Positions 49,186-60,066 are shown, numbered from the stretch's first letter. The stretch: DNA of 64,000 nt from Denitromonas ohlonensis (GCF_007625205.1 NZ_VMNI01000006.1:248001-312000); one strand, 5' to 3'. A program made the numbers and translations. Notes: generated by a model not told the origin, from the letters alone.

Positions 49186-50907
49186 ATGCACAAGCATCTG
49201 AAACCCCTCGTCGCCGCACTCATGCTCGCACCGGCGGTCGCGCTGGCCGCGCTGCCGCCCTACTCCGCCGTGACCGACCAGCGCCTCGACAAACCCGAGC
49301 CACACAACTGGCTGTCCTACCGCGGCAACTACGCGGGCTGGGGCTACAGCCCATTGAGCCAGATCACCCCGGAGAACGTGGGCAAGCTGACGCTGGCCTG
49401 GCAATACTCGACCGGCATGACAGAAGGACACCAGTCACCGCCGATGGTCAACAACGGCTACATGTACATCACGACACCAAACAACCAGGTGATCGCGATG
49501 GAAGCCGCGACGGGCAAGGAGCTTTGGCGTTACAAGAAAGCGATCCCCGAGGAACTGCAGCAGCTGCACCCGACCAACCGCGGCGTGGCGCTGTACGGTG
49601 ATCGCGTGTATCTGGCGACGACCGATGCCAACCTGGTGGCGCTGGACGCAACGACCGGCAAGGAGCTGTGGCGCACTCAGGTGGCCGATTGGCGCAAGGG
49701 TTACTACATGACGCTCGCGCCGCTGGCCGCCAAGGGCAAGATCATGATCGGCTCGTCCGGCGGTGAATACGGCATCCGCGGCTTTGTCGCAGCCTTCGAC
49801 GCGGAGACCGGCAAGGAAGCGTGGCGCACCTATACCATCCCCGCGCCGGGCGAGCCGGGCGGCGACACCTGGCCGGGTGATACCTACAAACACGGCGGCG
49901 GCTCGGTGTGGATCACCGGCACCTATGACGCCGACACCAACATTGCCTACTGGGGCGTCGGCAACGCCGGGCCGTGGATGCCGGACACCCGCGCCGGCGA
50001 CAACCTGTACGCCAACTCCACCATTGCACTCGACGTCGACACCGGCAAGCTCAAGGGCTACCACCAGTATCACCACAACGATGCCTGGGACTGGGACGAG
50101 GTGTCCGCCCCGCTGCTGATCGACATGCCGTACAAGGGCCGCAATATCAAATCCCTGGTGCATGCCGGGCGCAACGGTTACCTGTGGGTGCTCGACCGCG
50201 AAAAGGGCGGCAAGATCGGCTTCGTGGACGCCTGGCCGTTCGTTGAACAGAACGTGTTCAAGAGCATCGATCCGAAAACCGGCCGGCCGACCTACGACCC
50301 GGCGCACACGCCCGGCACCGGCAAGACGGTGAATTTCTGTCCGTCGCTGTGGGGTGGCAAGGACTGGCCGCCCGAGGCCTACAACCCGAAAACGGGCCTG
50401 CTCTACATCCCGGCCAACAACCACCTGTGCTCTGAGCTCACCGGTGAGCCGACCAAGTATCAGGAAGGGCAGCTCTACATCGGCGTCGCGATCCAGGGGA
50501 TTCTCACCAACGTGAGGATGGGCGAGAAAGCGAAAAAGTCGGTGGGTGAAGTGCAGGCCTGGGACATCAAGACCGGCAAGCAGGTGTGGACCCACACCTA
50601 CCCCGAGATGAACTGGGGCCCGCTGCTGACCACCGGCGGCAACCTGCTCTTCGGCGGCGGCACCAACGACCGCGAATTCCGCGCCTTTGATGCCACCAGC
50701 GGCAAACAGCTGTGGCAATTCCCGGCGCCGTCCGGCGTCACCGGCGTGCCGTCGAGCTTCGAAGTCGATGGCGAGCAGTACATCGCCGTTCAGGCCGGCT
50801 GGGGCGTGGATGCCCAGCGCATGCAAGGCGCATTCGATGCCGTGCTGCCCCACAAGACCGTCGTTCCTCAGGGCGGCGTGCTGATGGTGTTCAAGCTCTC
50901 CCGCTAA
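49186..50907 (+). CDS. PQQ-dependent alcohol dehydrogenase, lanthanide-type signature
   Basis: This periplasmic quinoprotein starts at ATG 49186 (signal peptide about 1-21, ...APAVALAALPP) and has 573 residues. It has the eight-bladed propeller with W-motif repeats such as TGKELWR. Metal/PQQ ligands by alignment: Glu194 (GGEYG), Asn260 (GVGNAGPW), catalytic Asp302 and the extra Asp304 in WDWD, the hallmark of lanthanide-dependent (XoxF-type) enzymes. The vicinal Cys pair normal in this family is missing. No heme c domain is present. RBS AGGAG precedes the ATG. Confidence 0.92.
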   Translation: MHKHLKPLVAALMLAPAVALAALPPYSAVTDQRLDKPEPHNWLSYRGNYAGWGYSPLSQITPENVGKLTLAWQYSTGMTEGHQSPPMVNNGYMYITTPNNQVIAMEAATGKELWRYKKAIPEELQQLHPTNRGVALYGDRVYLATTDANLVALDATTGKELWRTQVADWRKGYYMTLAPLAAKGKIMIGSSGGEYGIRGFVAAFDAETGKEAWRTYTIPAPGEPGGDTWPGDTYKHGGGSVWITGTYDADTNIAYWGVGNAGPWMPDTRAGDNLYANSTIALDVDTGKLKGYHQYHHNDAWDWDEVSAPLLIDMPYKGRNIKSLVHAGRNGYLWVLDREKGGKIGFVDAWPFVEQNVFKSIDPKTGRPTYDPAHTPGTGKTVNFCPSLWGGKDWPPEAYNPKTGLLYIPANNHLCSELTGEPTKYQEGQLYIGVAIQGILTNVRMGEKAKKSVGEVQAWDIKTGKQVWTHTYPEMNWGPLLTTGGNLLFGGGTNDREFRAFDATSGKQLWQFPAPSGVTGVPSSFEVDGEQYIAVQAGWGVDAQRMQGAFDAVLPHKTVVPQGGVLMVFKLSR

Positions 50908-50930
50908 TCCGTTTCTCCGCTTCGTAACGC

Positions 50931-50962
50931 ATCCCGATCCGCCAAAAGGCGGATCGCGGGAT
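50931..50962 (+). other. Intercistronic hairpin after the PQQ dehydrogenase gene
   Basis: ATCCCGATCCGCC-AAAA-GGCGGATC-GC-GGGAT forms a 13-bp stem with a 2-nt bulge and no following T run. It probably stabilises or processes the upstream mRNA rather than ending it. Confidence 0.65.
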
Positions 50963-51003
50963 CACTGTCGCCAAAAAATCCGAATAAGACAAAGGAAAAC
51001 ATC

Positions 51004-51852
51004 ATGACTAAACACTCATCACACGTGCGCCACCTGCTGGTCGGCAGCGCCCTGATCCTGTCCGGCCTGTCGGGTGTCGCCCAGGCACAGACCACCTTCG
51101 ACGTGATCGGCCCGCACGAGTACGAGCTGCCGGTTGGCTTCGACCCGTTCAACGTCTTTGTGCAATACGCCTATGTTCAGCGCAACAACCGGACATTCAA
51201 CACTGACGGCGACCGCGTCAAAGGCTCCGGCAGCACCGCCATCGTGGGCCTGTCGAAATACGTCCGCTTCTGGACCCCGGAATCGAACCCGAACATCGGT
51301 CTCGCCTACGAGGTCATCGTCCCCGAAATCAGCGTGCGCGATCACAGCGCCAATACGCAGACCAGCGGTCTCGGCGACCCGTTGACCGGCTTCGCCATCT
51401 GGTACAAGCCCACGCCCAACAGCACGCTCGGCTTCCAGTCCTTCATCCAGATCCCTGCCGGCAGCTCCGCGGTCAGCGACACCAACTGGAAGAACCTCTC
51501 CAGCGTGCTGTGGGATGTTCGCCTGACGGATCGTCTCGGCTGGACGGCGGACGCCGGCTTTGTGTTCCAGGGCGAAAAGACCAACGGTACAAAACCCGGC
51601 ACGTCCTTCCACACCAACCATCGTCTGGGCTACCGCGTGAGCTATCTGGTCGAGCCCTTCGTGGCGCTGGACTACGAACGCACGGCCAAGACCTCGACGG
51701 TGGCCGGCAGCCATGTGCTCGACGCTGGCGTGGGCCTGATGCTGCATACCTTCGACAACCAGTCCATCACCGTGCGCTATTCCAAAAGCGTCAGCGGTGA
51801 AAACCATGCCGCCAACAACAGCCTCAACCTCAAGTACGCCTACGTCTGGTAA
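51004..51852 (+). CDS. Outer-membrane transporter (phenol MetA-pathway-like, PF13557)
   Basis: This 282-residue beta-barrel protein has a signal peptide (about 1-28, ...SGLSGVAQAQTTF) and a C-terminal aromatic residue (YAYVW). It resembles the PF13557 'MetA-pathway of phenol degradation' family of channels, with FNVFVQYAYVQRNNR and FQSFIQIPAGSSAVSD. It probably lets the alcohol or acid cross the outer membrane in the PQQ dehydrogenase system (inference). Confidence 0.82.
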   Translation: MTKHSSHVRHLLVGSALILSGLSGVAQAQTTFDVIGPHEYELPVGFDPFNVFVQYAYVQRNNRTFNTDGDRVKGSGSTAIVGLSKYVRFWTPESNPNIGLAYEVIVPEISVRDHSANTQTSGLGDPLTGFAIWYKPTPNSTLGFQSFIQIPAGSSAVSDTNWKNLSSVLWDVRLTDRLGWTADAGFVFQGEKTNGTKPGTSFHTNHRLGYRVSYLVEPFVALDYERTAKTSTVAGSHVLDAGVGLMLHTFDNQSITVRYSKSVSGENHAANNSLNLKYAYVW

Positions 51853-51857
51853 GCGCG

Positions 51858-51879
51858 CAGGCCGGCCCTGGCCGGCCTG
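51858..51879. other. Intercistronic GC-rich palindrome
   Basis: CAGGCCGGCC-CT-GGCCGGCCTG is a 10-bp perfect stem with a 2-nt loop, directly after the channel gene. No T tract follows, so it is likely an mRNA stability or processing element. Confidence 0.55.
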
Positions 51880-51905
51880 ACATCCAGATCACCAAGGAGA
51901 CAACC

Positions 51906-52373
51906 ATGAAATTCCTTCACGCCCTTGCATTGAGCATTGCCCTGCTGGTCGCGCTTTGGGTCTACCTGAGCGTCGGCAACCCGGAACTGCGCTTCACCCC
52001 CTGGATCGGCTTCGTCGCCTGGGCCGCCTACTTCGCCGCCGGTGGTGGCGCGGACGGGGTGCGCAAGTCGATCGCCGCCGGGCTGGCCGGTGCGCTGCTG
52101 ACCGCTGTCACGCTGTTCGGCGTTCAGGCGCTCGGTGGCAGCCTGGTCGTCCTGATCGGCCTGGTCGCGATCCTGGCCTTTGTCCTGGTCGCGATGGCCG
52201 ACATCCCCCTGCTGGCCTACACGCCCGCCGCCTTCCTGGGCGCCGCGTGCTTCTTCGGGTCGGGCGCCAAGCTGGATGTCAGCGCGGTGTTCGTCGGCCT
52301 GACCTGGTGCCTCGGCGTGCTGTTCGGCCTGATGTCCGAGCAGATCGGAAAACGCCTCGCCCGCCCGGCCTGA
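51906..52373 (+). CDS. DUF1097 family inner-membrane protein
   Basis: This 155-residue protein has five hydrophobic helices (about 5-24, 30-46, 57-77, 83-103, 118-143) and matches DUF1097 (YcdZ-like). WVYLSVGNPELRFTPWIGFV and FVAWAAYFAAGGG are family-like. It may be a channel or transporter for an organic acid, but no substrate is known. It lies between the channel and the aldehyde dehydrogenase genes of the PQQ cluster. Confidence 0.8.
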   Translation: MKFLHALALSIALLVALWVYLSVGNPELRFTPWIGFVAWAAYFAAGGGADGVRKSIAAGLAGALLTAVTLFGVQALGGSLVVLIGLVAILAFVLVAMADIPLLAYTPAAFLGAACFFGSGAKLDVSAVFVGLTWCLGVLFGLMSEQIGKRLARPA

Positions 52374-52450
52374 ACGCCCTCCCATCGCCGACTCAAGCTG
52401 CAAACCCCCTGTCGAACAACGAACGAACTTGTATTTCTTTGGAGAAAAAC

Positions 52451-53890
52451 ATGACAAGGAAACTGGAAAATTTCATCAATGGCCGCTTTGTCAGCGGCGA
52501 CGGACTTGAACACATCGAGGTCCGCAACCCCGCCAACGGCGACGTGCTCGCACATTTTCCGCTCTCGAGCGAAGCCGTGACCGAAGAAGCCTTGCTCGCG
52601 GCGCGGCGTGCGCAGCCGGCCTGGGCGGCCTTGCCGGCCATCCAGCGGGCCGGCTATCTGCGCAAGATCGCCAGCCTCATTCGCAAAAATGCCGAATCAC
52701 TGGCCGACACCATCACTCGCGAGCAAGGCAAGATCCTCGGCCTGGCCCGGGTGGAGGTCGGCTTCACGGCCGACTACATGGACTACATGGCCGAATGGGC
52801 GCGTCGCATCGAAGGCGAGGTGATTCCCAGCGACCGCATTGGCGAAACCATTTTCCTGATGCGCCGCCCCATCGGTGTCACGGTCGGCATCCTGCCCTGG
52901 AACTTCCCCTTCTTCCTCATCGCCCGGAAGATGGCGCCGGCGTTGGTGACCGGCAACACGATCGTCATCAAACCCAGCGAAGAGACACCGATCAACGCCT
53001 TCGACTTCGCCCGACTCGTCGAACAGGCCGAACTGCCACCCGGGGTGTTCAACCTCGTCGGGGGCGATGGCGCAGGGGCCGGTGCACACCTGACCGCGTC
53101 CCGTGAGGTCAATCTCATCAGCTTCACCGGCTCCGTCGCCACCGGCAAACGCATCATGGCCGCCGCCGCCCCGAACCTGACACGCGTCAACCTGGAACTC
53201 GGCGGCAAGGCACCGGCCATCGTCACCGCCAAGGCAGACCTCGATCTGGCTGCCAAGGCGATCTGCGACTCCCGGGTGATCAACACCGGGCAAGTGTGCA
53301 ACTGCGCCGAACGGGTCTATGTCGAACGGGCCGTTGCCAGGGAGTTCACCGAAAAAGTGACCCGGCTGATGGCGGATGTGCGCTTTGGCGACCCCATCGC
53401 GGACCCCGCCGTGCATATGGGACCGCTGGTCAACAAGCAGGGCCTGGACAAGATTGCCGCCATGGTCAACCGCGCCCGTGGCGATGGTGCCGAGGTCATT
53501 CTCGGCGGCAGCGTGGCGCCGGGCGACAAGGGCTATCACTATTTGCCTACGGTTCTGGTCGACTGCCGGCACGAGATGGAGATCATGCGCGCCGAGATCT
53601 TCGGCCCGGTGTTGCCGATCCAGATTGTCGATAGCCTCGACGAAGCCATCGCTTACGCCAACGACTCCGATTTCGGTCTGACCTCGTCCATCTTCACGCG
53701 TGATCTGAAGGAAGCCATGCACGCCTGCAACGGCCTGCAATTCGGCGAGACCTATGTGAACCGCGAGCACTTTGAGGCCATGCAGGGCTTTCACGCGGGT
53801 CGACGCCACTCCGGCATCGGCGGCGCCGACGGCAAACACGGTTTGCTCGAATACACCGAGACGCAAGTCGTGTACATGCAGCACGGCTGA
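52451..53890 (+). CDS. NAD(P)-dependent aldehyde dehydrogenase (AldA-like)
   Basis: This cytoplasmic ALDH has 479 residues from ATG 52451, preceded by GGAG. The catalytic Glu is in LELGGKAP and the catalytic Cys in NTGQVCN; NAD-binding motif FTGSVATGK and the Asn in ILPWNFPF are present. It resembles lactaldehyde dehydrogenase AldA. It likely oxidises the aldehyde produced by the PQQ alcohol dehydrogenase. A terminator at 53935 follows. Confidence 0.93.
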   Translation: MTRKLENFINGRFVSGDGLEHIEVRNPANGDVLAHFPLSSEAVTEEALLAARRAQPAWAALPAIQRAGYLRKIASLIRKNAESLADTITREQGKILGLARVEVGFTADYMDYMAEWARRIEGEVIPSDRIGETIFLMRRPIGVTVGILPWNFPFFLIARKMAPALVTGNTIVIKPSEETPINAFDFARLVEQAELPPGVFNLVGGDGAGAGAHLTASREVNLISFTGSVATGKRIMAAAAPNLTRVNLELGGKAPAIVTAKADLDLAAKAICDSRVINTGQVCNCAERVYVERAVAREFTEKVTRLMADVRFGDPIADPAVHMGPLVNKQGLDKIAAMVNRARGDGAEVILGGSVAPGDKGYHYLPTVLVDCRHEMEIMRAEIFGPVLPIQIVDSLDEAIAYANDSDFGLTSSIFTRDLKEAMHACNGLQFGETYVNREHFEAMQGFHAGRRHSGIGGADGKHGLLEYTETQVVYMQHG

Positions 53891-53934
53891 TCACCCGGCG
53901 ACGGACCGCCCAGAGCACGACCTCCTCCTTTGGC

Positions 53935-53963
53935 CGGCTGCGTCCGCGCAGCCGCCGCTTTTT
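53935..53963 (+). terminator. Intrinsic terminator after the aldehyde dehydrogenase gene
   Basis: CGGCTGCG (53935-53942) pairs with CGCAGCCG (53947-53954) across TCCG, and five T follow at 53959-53963. It closes the Rieske-PQQ-ALDH unit before the regulator gene. Confidence 0.8.
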
Positions 53964-54105
53964 CTCGCGCAAACCGGCTTTTAGCTACAACATCCACAAA
54001 GTTGCTTGATGCCGCCAGGGACGGCACCTACCATTCACCGACACATCGAAAGAAATATAACGGACATGGCTACGGTCAATGCTCCAAGGTGGGGAGACCA
54101 CAACA

Positions 54106-56007
<1,902 letters not shown>

Positions 56008-56153
56008 GCCGCGCCACGACTCGCAGGGCACGACCAGCGGCGTGCACCGAAAAGAGGCGACACCCCTGGCGCTCCCACTTGGCCCACCTCAAAGCCCTCA
56101 CGCCCAATCTCGGCTAACATCCGCCGCTGATCAAACCACTCTCAGGAACCCCG

Positions 56154-56828
56154 ATGAAACGCACCCTGCTTTCCGCCGCACTGATGACCCTGGCCCTGAC
56201 CGCCCACGCGGCCGACACCGTCGAACTGAAAACGCTGGAGCAGAAGATCGGCTACGGCGCCGGCATGCAGATGGGCCAGACGCTGATCACCAGCGGCATG
56301 GACATGGACGAGGCGGCGGTGATTCAGGGTTTGAAAGATGCGCTGGCCGGACGCGATCCGCGCCTGTCGGGGCGTGACATGCGCGAGGCCTTCGTGATCG
56401 GGCAGGAGAAGGCGGATCAGAAGAAGATCATGCGCGGTCAGGCGAACCTGGACGAAGGCCTCGCCTACCTTGCAAAAAACGGCAAGGAAAAGGGCGTGAT
56501 CACCACGAAGAGCGGCCTGCAGTACAAGGTGCTCAAGGCGGGTACGGGAAAGACGCCGAGCAAGGACGATACGGTGGTGACGCACTACACCGGCAAGCTG
56601 CTCGACGGCACGGTGTTCGACAGCTCGCGCGAGCGCGGCGAGCCGGCGAGCTTCCAGGTGAGCCAGGTGATTAGCGGCTGGACCGAAGTGCTTCAGTTGA
56701 TGAAGGAAGGCGCGCGCTACGAGGTGGTGATTCCGTCCGAGCTGGCCTATGGCACCTCGGGCGCAGGCGGCAAGATCGGCCCGAACGCTGCGCTGATCTT
56801 CGACGTTGAGCTGATTTCGGTGAAGTAA
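56154..56828 (+). CDS. FKBP-type peptidyl-prolyl isomerase (FklB/Mip-like)
   Basis: This periplasmic prolyl isomerase has 224 residues, a signal peptide (about 1-19, ...LTAHAADTV), an N-terminal dimerisation domain (about 25-110) and a C-terminal FKBP domain (about 115-224) with VVTHYTGKLLDGTVFDSS and IPSELAYG. Standard length for FklB-like PPIases. It helps fold exported proteins; the actual clients are unknown. Confidence 0.94.
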   Translation: MKRTLLSAALMTLALTAHAADTVELKTLEQKIGYGAGMQMGQTLITSGMDMDEAAVIQGLKDALAGRDPRLSGRDMREAFVIGQEKADQKKIMRGQANLDEGLAYLAKNGKEKGVITTKSGLQYKVLKAGTGKTPSKDDTVVTHYTGKLLDGTVFDSSRERGEPASFQVSQVISGWTEVLQLMKEGARYEVVIPSELAYGTSGAGGKIGPNAALIFDVELISVK

Positions 56829-56834
56829 TCCCGG

Positions 56835-56861
56835 TGGCCGTCCGCTGTGGGCGGGCGGCCA
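56835..56861. terminator. Hairpin between convergent fkbp and yjdM genes
   Basis: TGGCCGTCCGC-TGTGG-GCGGGCGGCCA is an imperfect GC-rich stem between two converging genes. No T run follows on the plus strand, so it is a weaker terminator candidate. Confidence 0.5.
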
Positions 56862-56871
56862 TTCAATGACT

Positions 56872-57213
56872 TCAGGCCTTCTTCAGATAGCAGGCCTTGA
56901 GCATGAAGCTGCCGGCGTCGGTTTTGCAGTCGACTTCATGATCACCGCCGACGAGGCGGATTTTTTTGATCTTGGTGCCGACCTTGAGCGTGGTGGAGGA
57001 GCCCTTCACCTTCAAATCCTTGATCAGCACCACCGAGTCGCCATCGGCCAGCACGGTGCCGTTGGCATCCTTGACCTCGCCATCGCCGCTCGCCTCGGCC
57101 GTTGCGGCCTCATCCGGCGACCATTCGTGGCCGCACTCGGGGCAGACCAGAAACTCGCGATCAGGGTAGGTATGCGCGCTGGCGCATTGTGGGCAAGGGG
57201 GCAGTTCGTTCAT
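56872..57213 (-). CDS. yjdM: Zinc-ribbon PhnA-like protein (YjdM)
   Basis: This 113-residue protein starts at ATG 57213. An N-terminal zinc ribbon (CPQCASAHTY ... CPECGHEW) is followed by the PhnA domain with DANGTVLADGDSVVLIKDLK and GGDHEVDCKTDAGSFMLKAC. Once named for alkylphosphonate use, the family has no confirmed role in it. It is divergent from the VF530-like gene. Confidence 0.9.
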   Translation of the reverse strand: MNELPPCPQCASAHTYPDREFLVCPECGHEWSPDEAATAEASGDGEVKDANGTVLADGDSVVLIKDLKVKGSSTTLKVGTKIKKIRLVGGDHEVDCKTDAGSFMLKACYLKKA

Positions 57214-57305
57214 GGCGGCGTCCGGCGAAAAGGTAGAATTGGCCGACAGGGTAGGCGCTGGCACGGCACAGGGCAAGCGCCGCCCGCCCTTGAAGAGTAA
57301 GCACA

Positions 57306-57545
57306 ATGGCAGACACCCAGGCCAACAACCCGCTGCACGGCATCACCCTCGAACGCATCGTGACCGAACTGGAGGCCTATTATGGCTGGGCCCAGCTCGG
57401 CCAGGCGGTGAGCATCCGATGCTTTACGCACGACCCGAGCATTGCGTCGAGCCTGAAATTTTTGCGCCGCACGCCATGGGCGCGTGAGCAGGTCGAGGCG
57501 CTGTATGTGGATATGCTGCGCGACCAGAACACCTCGGACAGATAA
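57306..57545 (+). CDS. VF530-family DNA-binding protein (DUF2132)
   Basis: This 79-residue protein matches the VF530/DUF2132 family: [40 protein letters not shown] and [10 protein letters not shown]. Members have a DNA-binding-like fold and are of unknown role. It is followed by a small hypothetical gene 12 bp downstream on the same strand. Confidence 0.9.
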   Translation: MADTQANNPLHGITLERIVTELEAYYGWAQLGQAVSIRCFTHDPSIASSLKFLRRTPWAREQVEALYVDMLRDQNTSDR

Positions 57546-57557
57546 GAGATTGACAGC

Positions 57558-57755
57558 ATGACCTACGAAGAACACCTGGATGAAGTCACGACGCTGATCG
57601 TCGAAAAATACGAACTCGAAGACGAGGCGGCCATCGCGATGGTGATGCGCGCCCAGGACGACGAATTCTTTGTCGGCCATGACGACGATGAATCGATCTG
57701 CACGCTGGACCGCGCCCACCAGGACGCCAAAGCCATCTTCGCCAAGTATCAATAG
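57558..57755 (+). CDS. Small acidic protein, unknown function
   Basis: This 65-residue acidic, probably helical protein (MTYEEHLDEVTTLIVEKYEL, ...RAHQDAKAIFAKYQ) is just downstream of the VF530-like gene and likely in the same operon. I do not recognise a family or a motif. The Asp/Glu-rich middle (AQDDEFFVGHDDDESICT) is distinctive. Confidence 0.65.
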   Translation: MTYEEHLDEVTTLIVEKYELEDEAAIAMVMRAQDDEFFVGHDDDESICTLDRAHQDAKAIFAKYQ

Positions 57756-58115
57756 GCTCAGCGCCGGCCAACCGTGGCGAGCCGATACCCGCCCGGCGCC
57801 TGAGGCGACGACTCCCCACAACGCACCGCCGCGCTCGCGGCATGTCGGCCCGCGGGCCCAGGCCTGCACATGGGCGAGACATTCGCCAAGCGGCTCGCCT
57901 TGCCAAAGCCCGGCCCCTCTGATCCAATGTCTGCTCCGAGGTGTAGCACCAAGGCCAGAACCGGTTTCATGTTCCAGCCTGGCGCAAAAGAACGAGGCAT
58001 GTGACACCGCCCCGCGCGGCCCTCGAGTGCTTGACCTTTGTCGTGCCATTCGCCCGCGGGAATCCTCCCATGGTCAAGCCGGGTGTCATGCCTTTTCTAT
58101 TTGTGGAGAACTCCC
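57756..58115. other. Intergenic stretch without a gene
   Basis: These 360 bp between two plus-strand genes contain no convincing reading frame. A promoter for the RRM gene is expected here, but I see no clear -35/-10 pair. Confidence 0.5.
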
Positions 58116-58478
58116 TTGAGCAAGAAGCTTTATGTCGGCAACCTGGCCTACTCGGTCACCAATACCGACCTCGAAGAAATGTTTGCGCCCTTTGGCGCCA
58201 CCAGCTCGGCCCAGGTCATCATGGATCGCGACTCCGGCCGCTCCAAGGGCTTCGGCTTCGTCGAAATGAATTCGGACCAGGAAGCAGAAGCAGCGATTGC
58301 GGCGCTCAACGGCAAGGATGCCGGCGGCCGCAGCCTGATCGTGAACGAAGCGCGCCCGCAAGCGCCGCGTACCGGCGGTGGCGGCGGCTTTGGTGGCCGC
58401 GGCCCGGGTGGCGGCGGTGGTGGTCGCAACGGCGGCGGTGGCTTTGGCCGCAGCGGCGGTGGTGGCAACCGCTACTGA
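58116..58478 (+). CDS. RRM-type RNA-binding protein (glycine-rich tail)
   Basis: This single-RRM protein starts at TTG 58116 (GGAG 9 bases upstream) and has 120 residues. RNP2 is KLYVGNLAYS and RNP1 is SKGFGFVEM. The last 40 residues are Gly/Arg/Asn-rich (GGGGRNGGGGFGRSGGGG), as in cold-induced Rbp proteins of cyanobacteria and betaproteobacteria. It probably binds mRNA, with cold or stress control. Confidence 0.93.
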   Translation: MSKKLYVGNLAYSVTNTDLEEMFAPFGATSSAQVIMDRDSGRSKGFGFVEMNSDQEAEAAIAALNGKDAGGRSLIVNEARPQAPRTGGGGGFGGRGPGGGGGGRNGGGGFGRSGGGGNRY

Positions 58479-58580
58479 GCCTGACAGGCTGGCGGTCTCG
58501 GTGCGCCGAGCAGCCGCCAGCGTGTGTTCTGATTCCCTATCACTCACCGGCCATCCGGCCGACACAAGGAGAATGACCTC

Positions 58581-58766
58581 TTGGCAAAACCCAATTATCA
58601 ATTCGAAAAGCGCCAGCGCGATCTGGCCAAGAAGCGCAAGCAAGACGAAAAGCGCCAGGCAAAGCTGGCCAACAAGGCCGCCGGCGACGGTAGCAACAAC
58701 GATCAGAATGGCCCGGACGACAACGCTGGCGCCAACGCAGGCGACACGAACCCGCCGAACGCCTGA
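58581..58766 (+). CDS. Small Lys/Arg-rich conserved protein
   Basis: This 61-residue protein starts at TTG 58581, with AGGAG ten bases upstream. The N-terminal half is basic and helical (YQFEKRQRDLAKKRKQDEK), the second half polar and Asn/Asp/Gly-rich. It follows the RRM gene. The family is unknown to me but this small type recurs in betaproteobacteria beside RNA-binding genes; the role is unknown. Confidence 0.7.
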   Translation: MAKPNYQFEKRQRDLAKKRKQDEKRQAKLANKAAGDGSNNDQNGPDDNAGANAGDTNPPNA

Positions 58767-58800
58767 CCCTGACTCGTGGCGCACGCGTGGCGAGCGGCGC

Positions 58801-59532
58801 TCAGTCTTGGGTCAGCGTCATCAGGATGTCGGCGTACCAGGCGCAGTTGAGCCCTAGCGCCTCGTCCACTTCGAGATCACGCTCGCCCACATCAAGCCGG
58901 GCCGAGTGCACGCCGAGCAGCATCCACGGCAGATCGCCGAGTTCGGCGGCGGGTTTAGCCACCCGCATGACGACCGGCGCGCCGCTGGTGCCGCGATGGG
59001 TGCGGGCATCGGTCAAAAAATAGCCCTTGCCCTGAAAGCGCAAGCCGAAGGACGAGGCGATGATCGCCTGACGCACCACCGGCATGTGGTTCAGCGTGTC
59101 GTGAAAGCCCAGCGGGAACCCCACCACCAGCAAGGATGAGCCGACCTCGACCTGATCGAGCTGGCTCAGCAGGTGTTTGGGCGTGAAGGCTCTGAACGAG
59201 GTGGTTTTCGGCAGGGCGGCGCGGTCGATTTCAAGCACCGCCACATCCACCTCCCCGGCCGAGTCCTCGGCCTGCCGCCAGGCGCTCTTGCCATCGCGGT
59301 AGAGCAGCATCGAGAAGCCGGTCGACTCCGCGTTGTTGGCCGCGTTGGTGTGCAGTTCGATCTCGATGCGGTTCGGAAAATGCCCGCTCGGCTCGTCGAA
59401 CATCACATGGCGGCTGGTCACCAGGAACAGGCGGTCGTCGCGTTCAAAGTAGAAACCGGTGGCATTGGTCAGACCGCAATCTCCGTCGAACGTCAGAATG
59501 CGCGGGGTGGTCAGAAGAATGGTTTCGATCAT
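58801..59532 (-). CDS. Trypsin-like serine protease without signal peptide
   Basis: This 243-residue protein starts at ATG 59532 (MIETILLTTPRILTFDGDCG). It has a chymotrypsin-like triad: His in VTSRHVMF, Asp in EVDVAVLEI, and Ser in HRGTSGAPVV. No signal peptide or PDZ domain is visible, so it is presumably cytoplasmic and unlike DegP. The physiological substrate is unknown. The reading frame is open to 59766, but that part has no family support. Confidence 0.82.
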   Translation of the reverse strand: MIETILLTTPRILTFDGDCGLTNATGFYFERDDRLFLVTSRHVMFDEPSGHFPNRIEIELHTNAANNAESTGFSMLLYRDGKSAWRQAEDSAGEVDVAVLEIDRAALPKTTSFRAFTPKHLLSQLDQVEVGSSLLVVGFPLGFHDTLNHMPVVRQAIIASSFGLRFQGKGYFLTDARTHRGTSGAPVVMRVAKPAAELGDLPWMLLGVHSARLDVGERDLEVDEALGLNCAWYADILMTLTQD

Positions 59533-59661
59533 GGTGACACCCGAAAGAACGTCCTGCATTCGGCCCGAACAACACGGCGTCGAAGCAACCCATGCAATGC
59601 AGGACGCATCGCATGGCGAATCCTTTCTACAATAGCACCTCGCCCCCCACTCATTCCGCGC

Positions 59662-60066
59662 ATGCACCCACCCATCCAGATTCCGCCCGACGAGATCGAA
59701 ATCACCGCCATCCGCGCGCAAGGCTCGGGGGGGCAGAACGTCAACAAGGTCTCGAACGCAGTGCATCTGCGCTTCGACATCGGCGCCTCATCGCTGCCCG
59801 ATGCCGTCAAGGCGCGCTTGCTGGCGCGCGGCGACCAGCGCATCAGCAAGGACGGCGTGGTGATCATCAAGGCGCAGGCGTTCCGCAGCCTGGAAAAGAA
59901 CCGCGCCGAAGCCATACGCCGGCTCGAAGACCTGATCGCCAGTGCGGCGGTCGAGCCCAAGACCCGCCGCGCCACACGGCCCACCCGCAGCGCGGTCAGA
60001 AAACGCCTGGAGAGCAAGACCCGGCGCAGCGCCATCAAGGCCGGCCGCGGCCGGGTCAGCGAATAG
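59662..60066 (+). CDS. arfB: Alternative ribosome-rescue factor ArfB (YaeJ)
   Basis: ArfB hydrolyses peptidyl-tRNA on stalled ribosomes. This protein has 134 residues. The catalytic GGQ motif is at about 23-25 ([12 protein letters not shown]), followed by VHLRFDI. The C-terminal tail is Arg/Lys-rich ([20 protein letters not shown]) and enters the mRNA channel. Start at ATG 59662. It ends 11 bp into the convergent fghA gene. Confidence 0.95.
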   Translation: MHPPIQIPPDEIEITAIRAQGSGGQNVNKVSNAVHLRFDIGASSLPDAVKARLLARGDQRISKDGVVIIKAQAFRSLEKNRAEAIRRLEDLIASAAVEPKTRRATRPTRSAVRKRLESKTRRSAIKAGRGRVSE

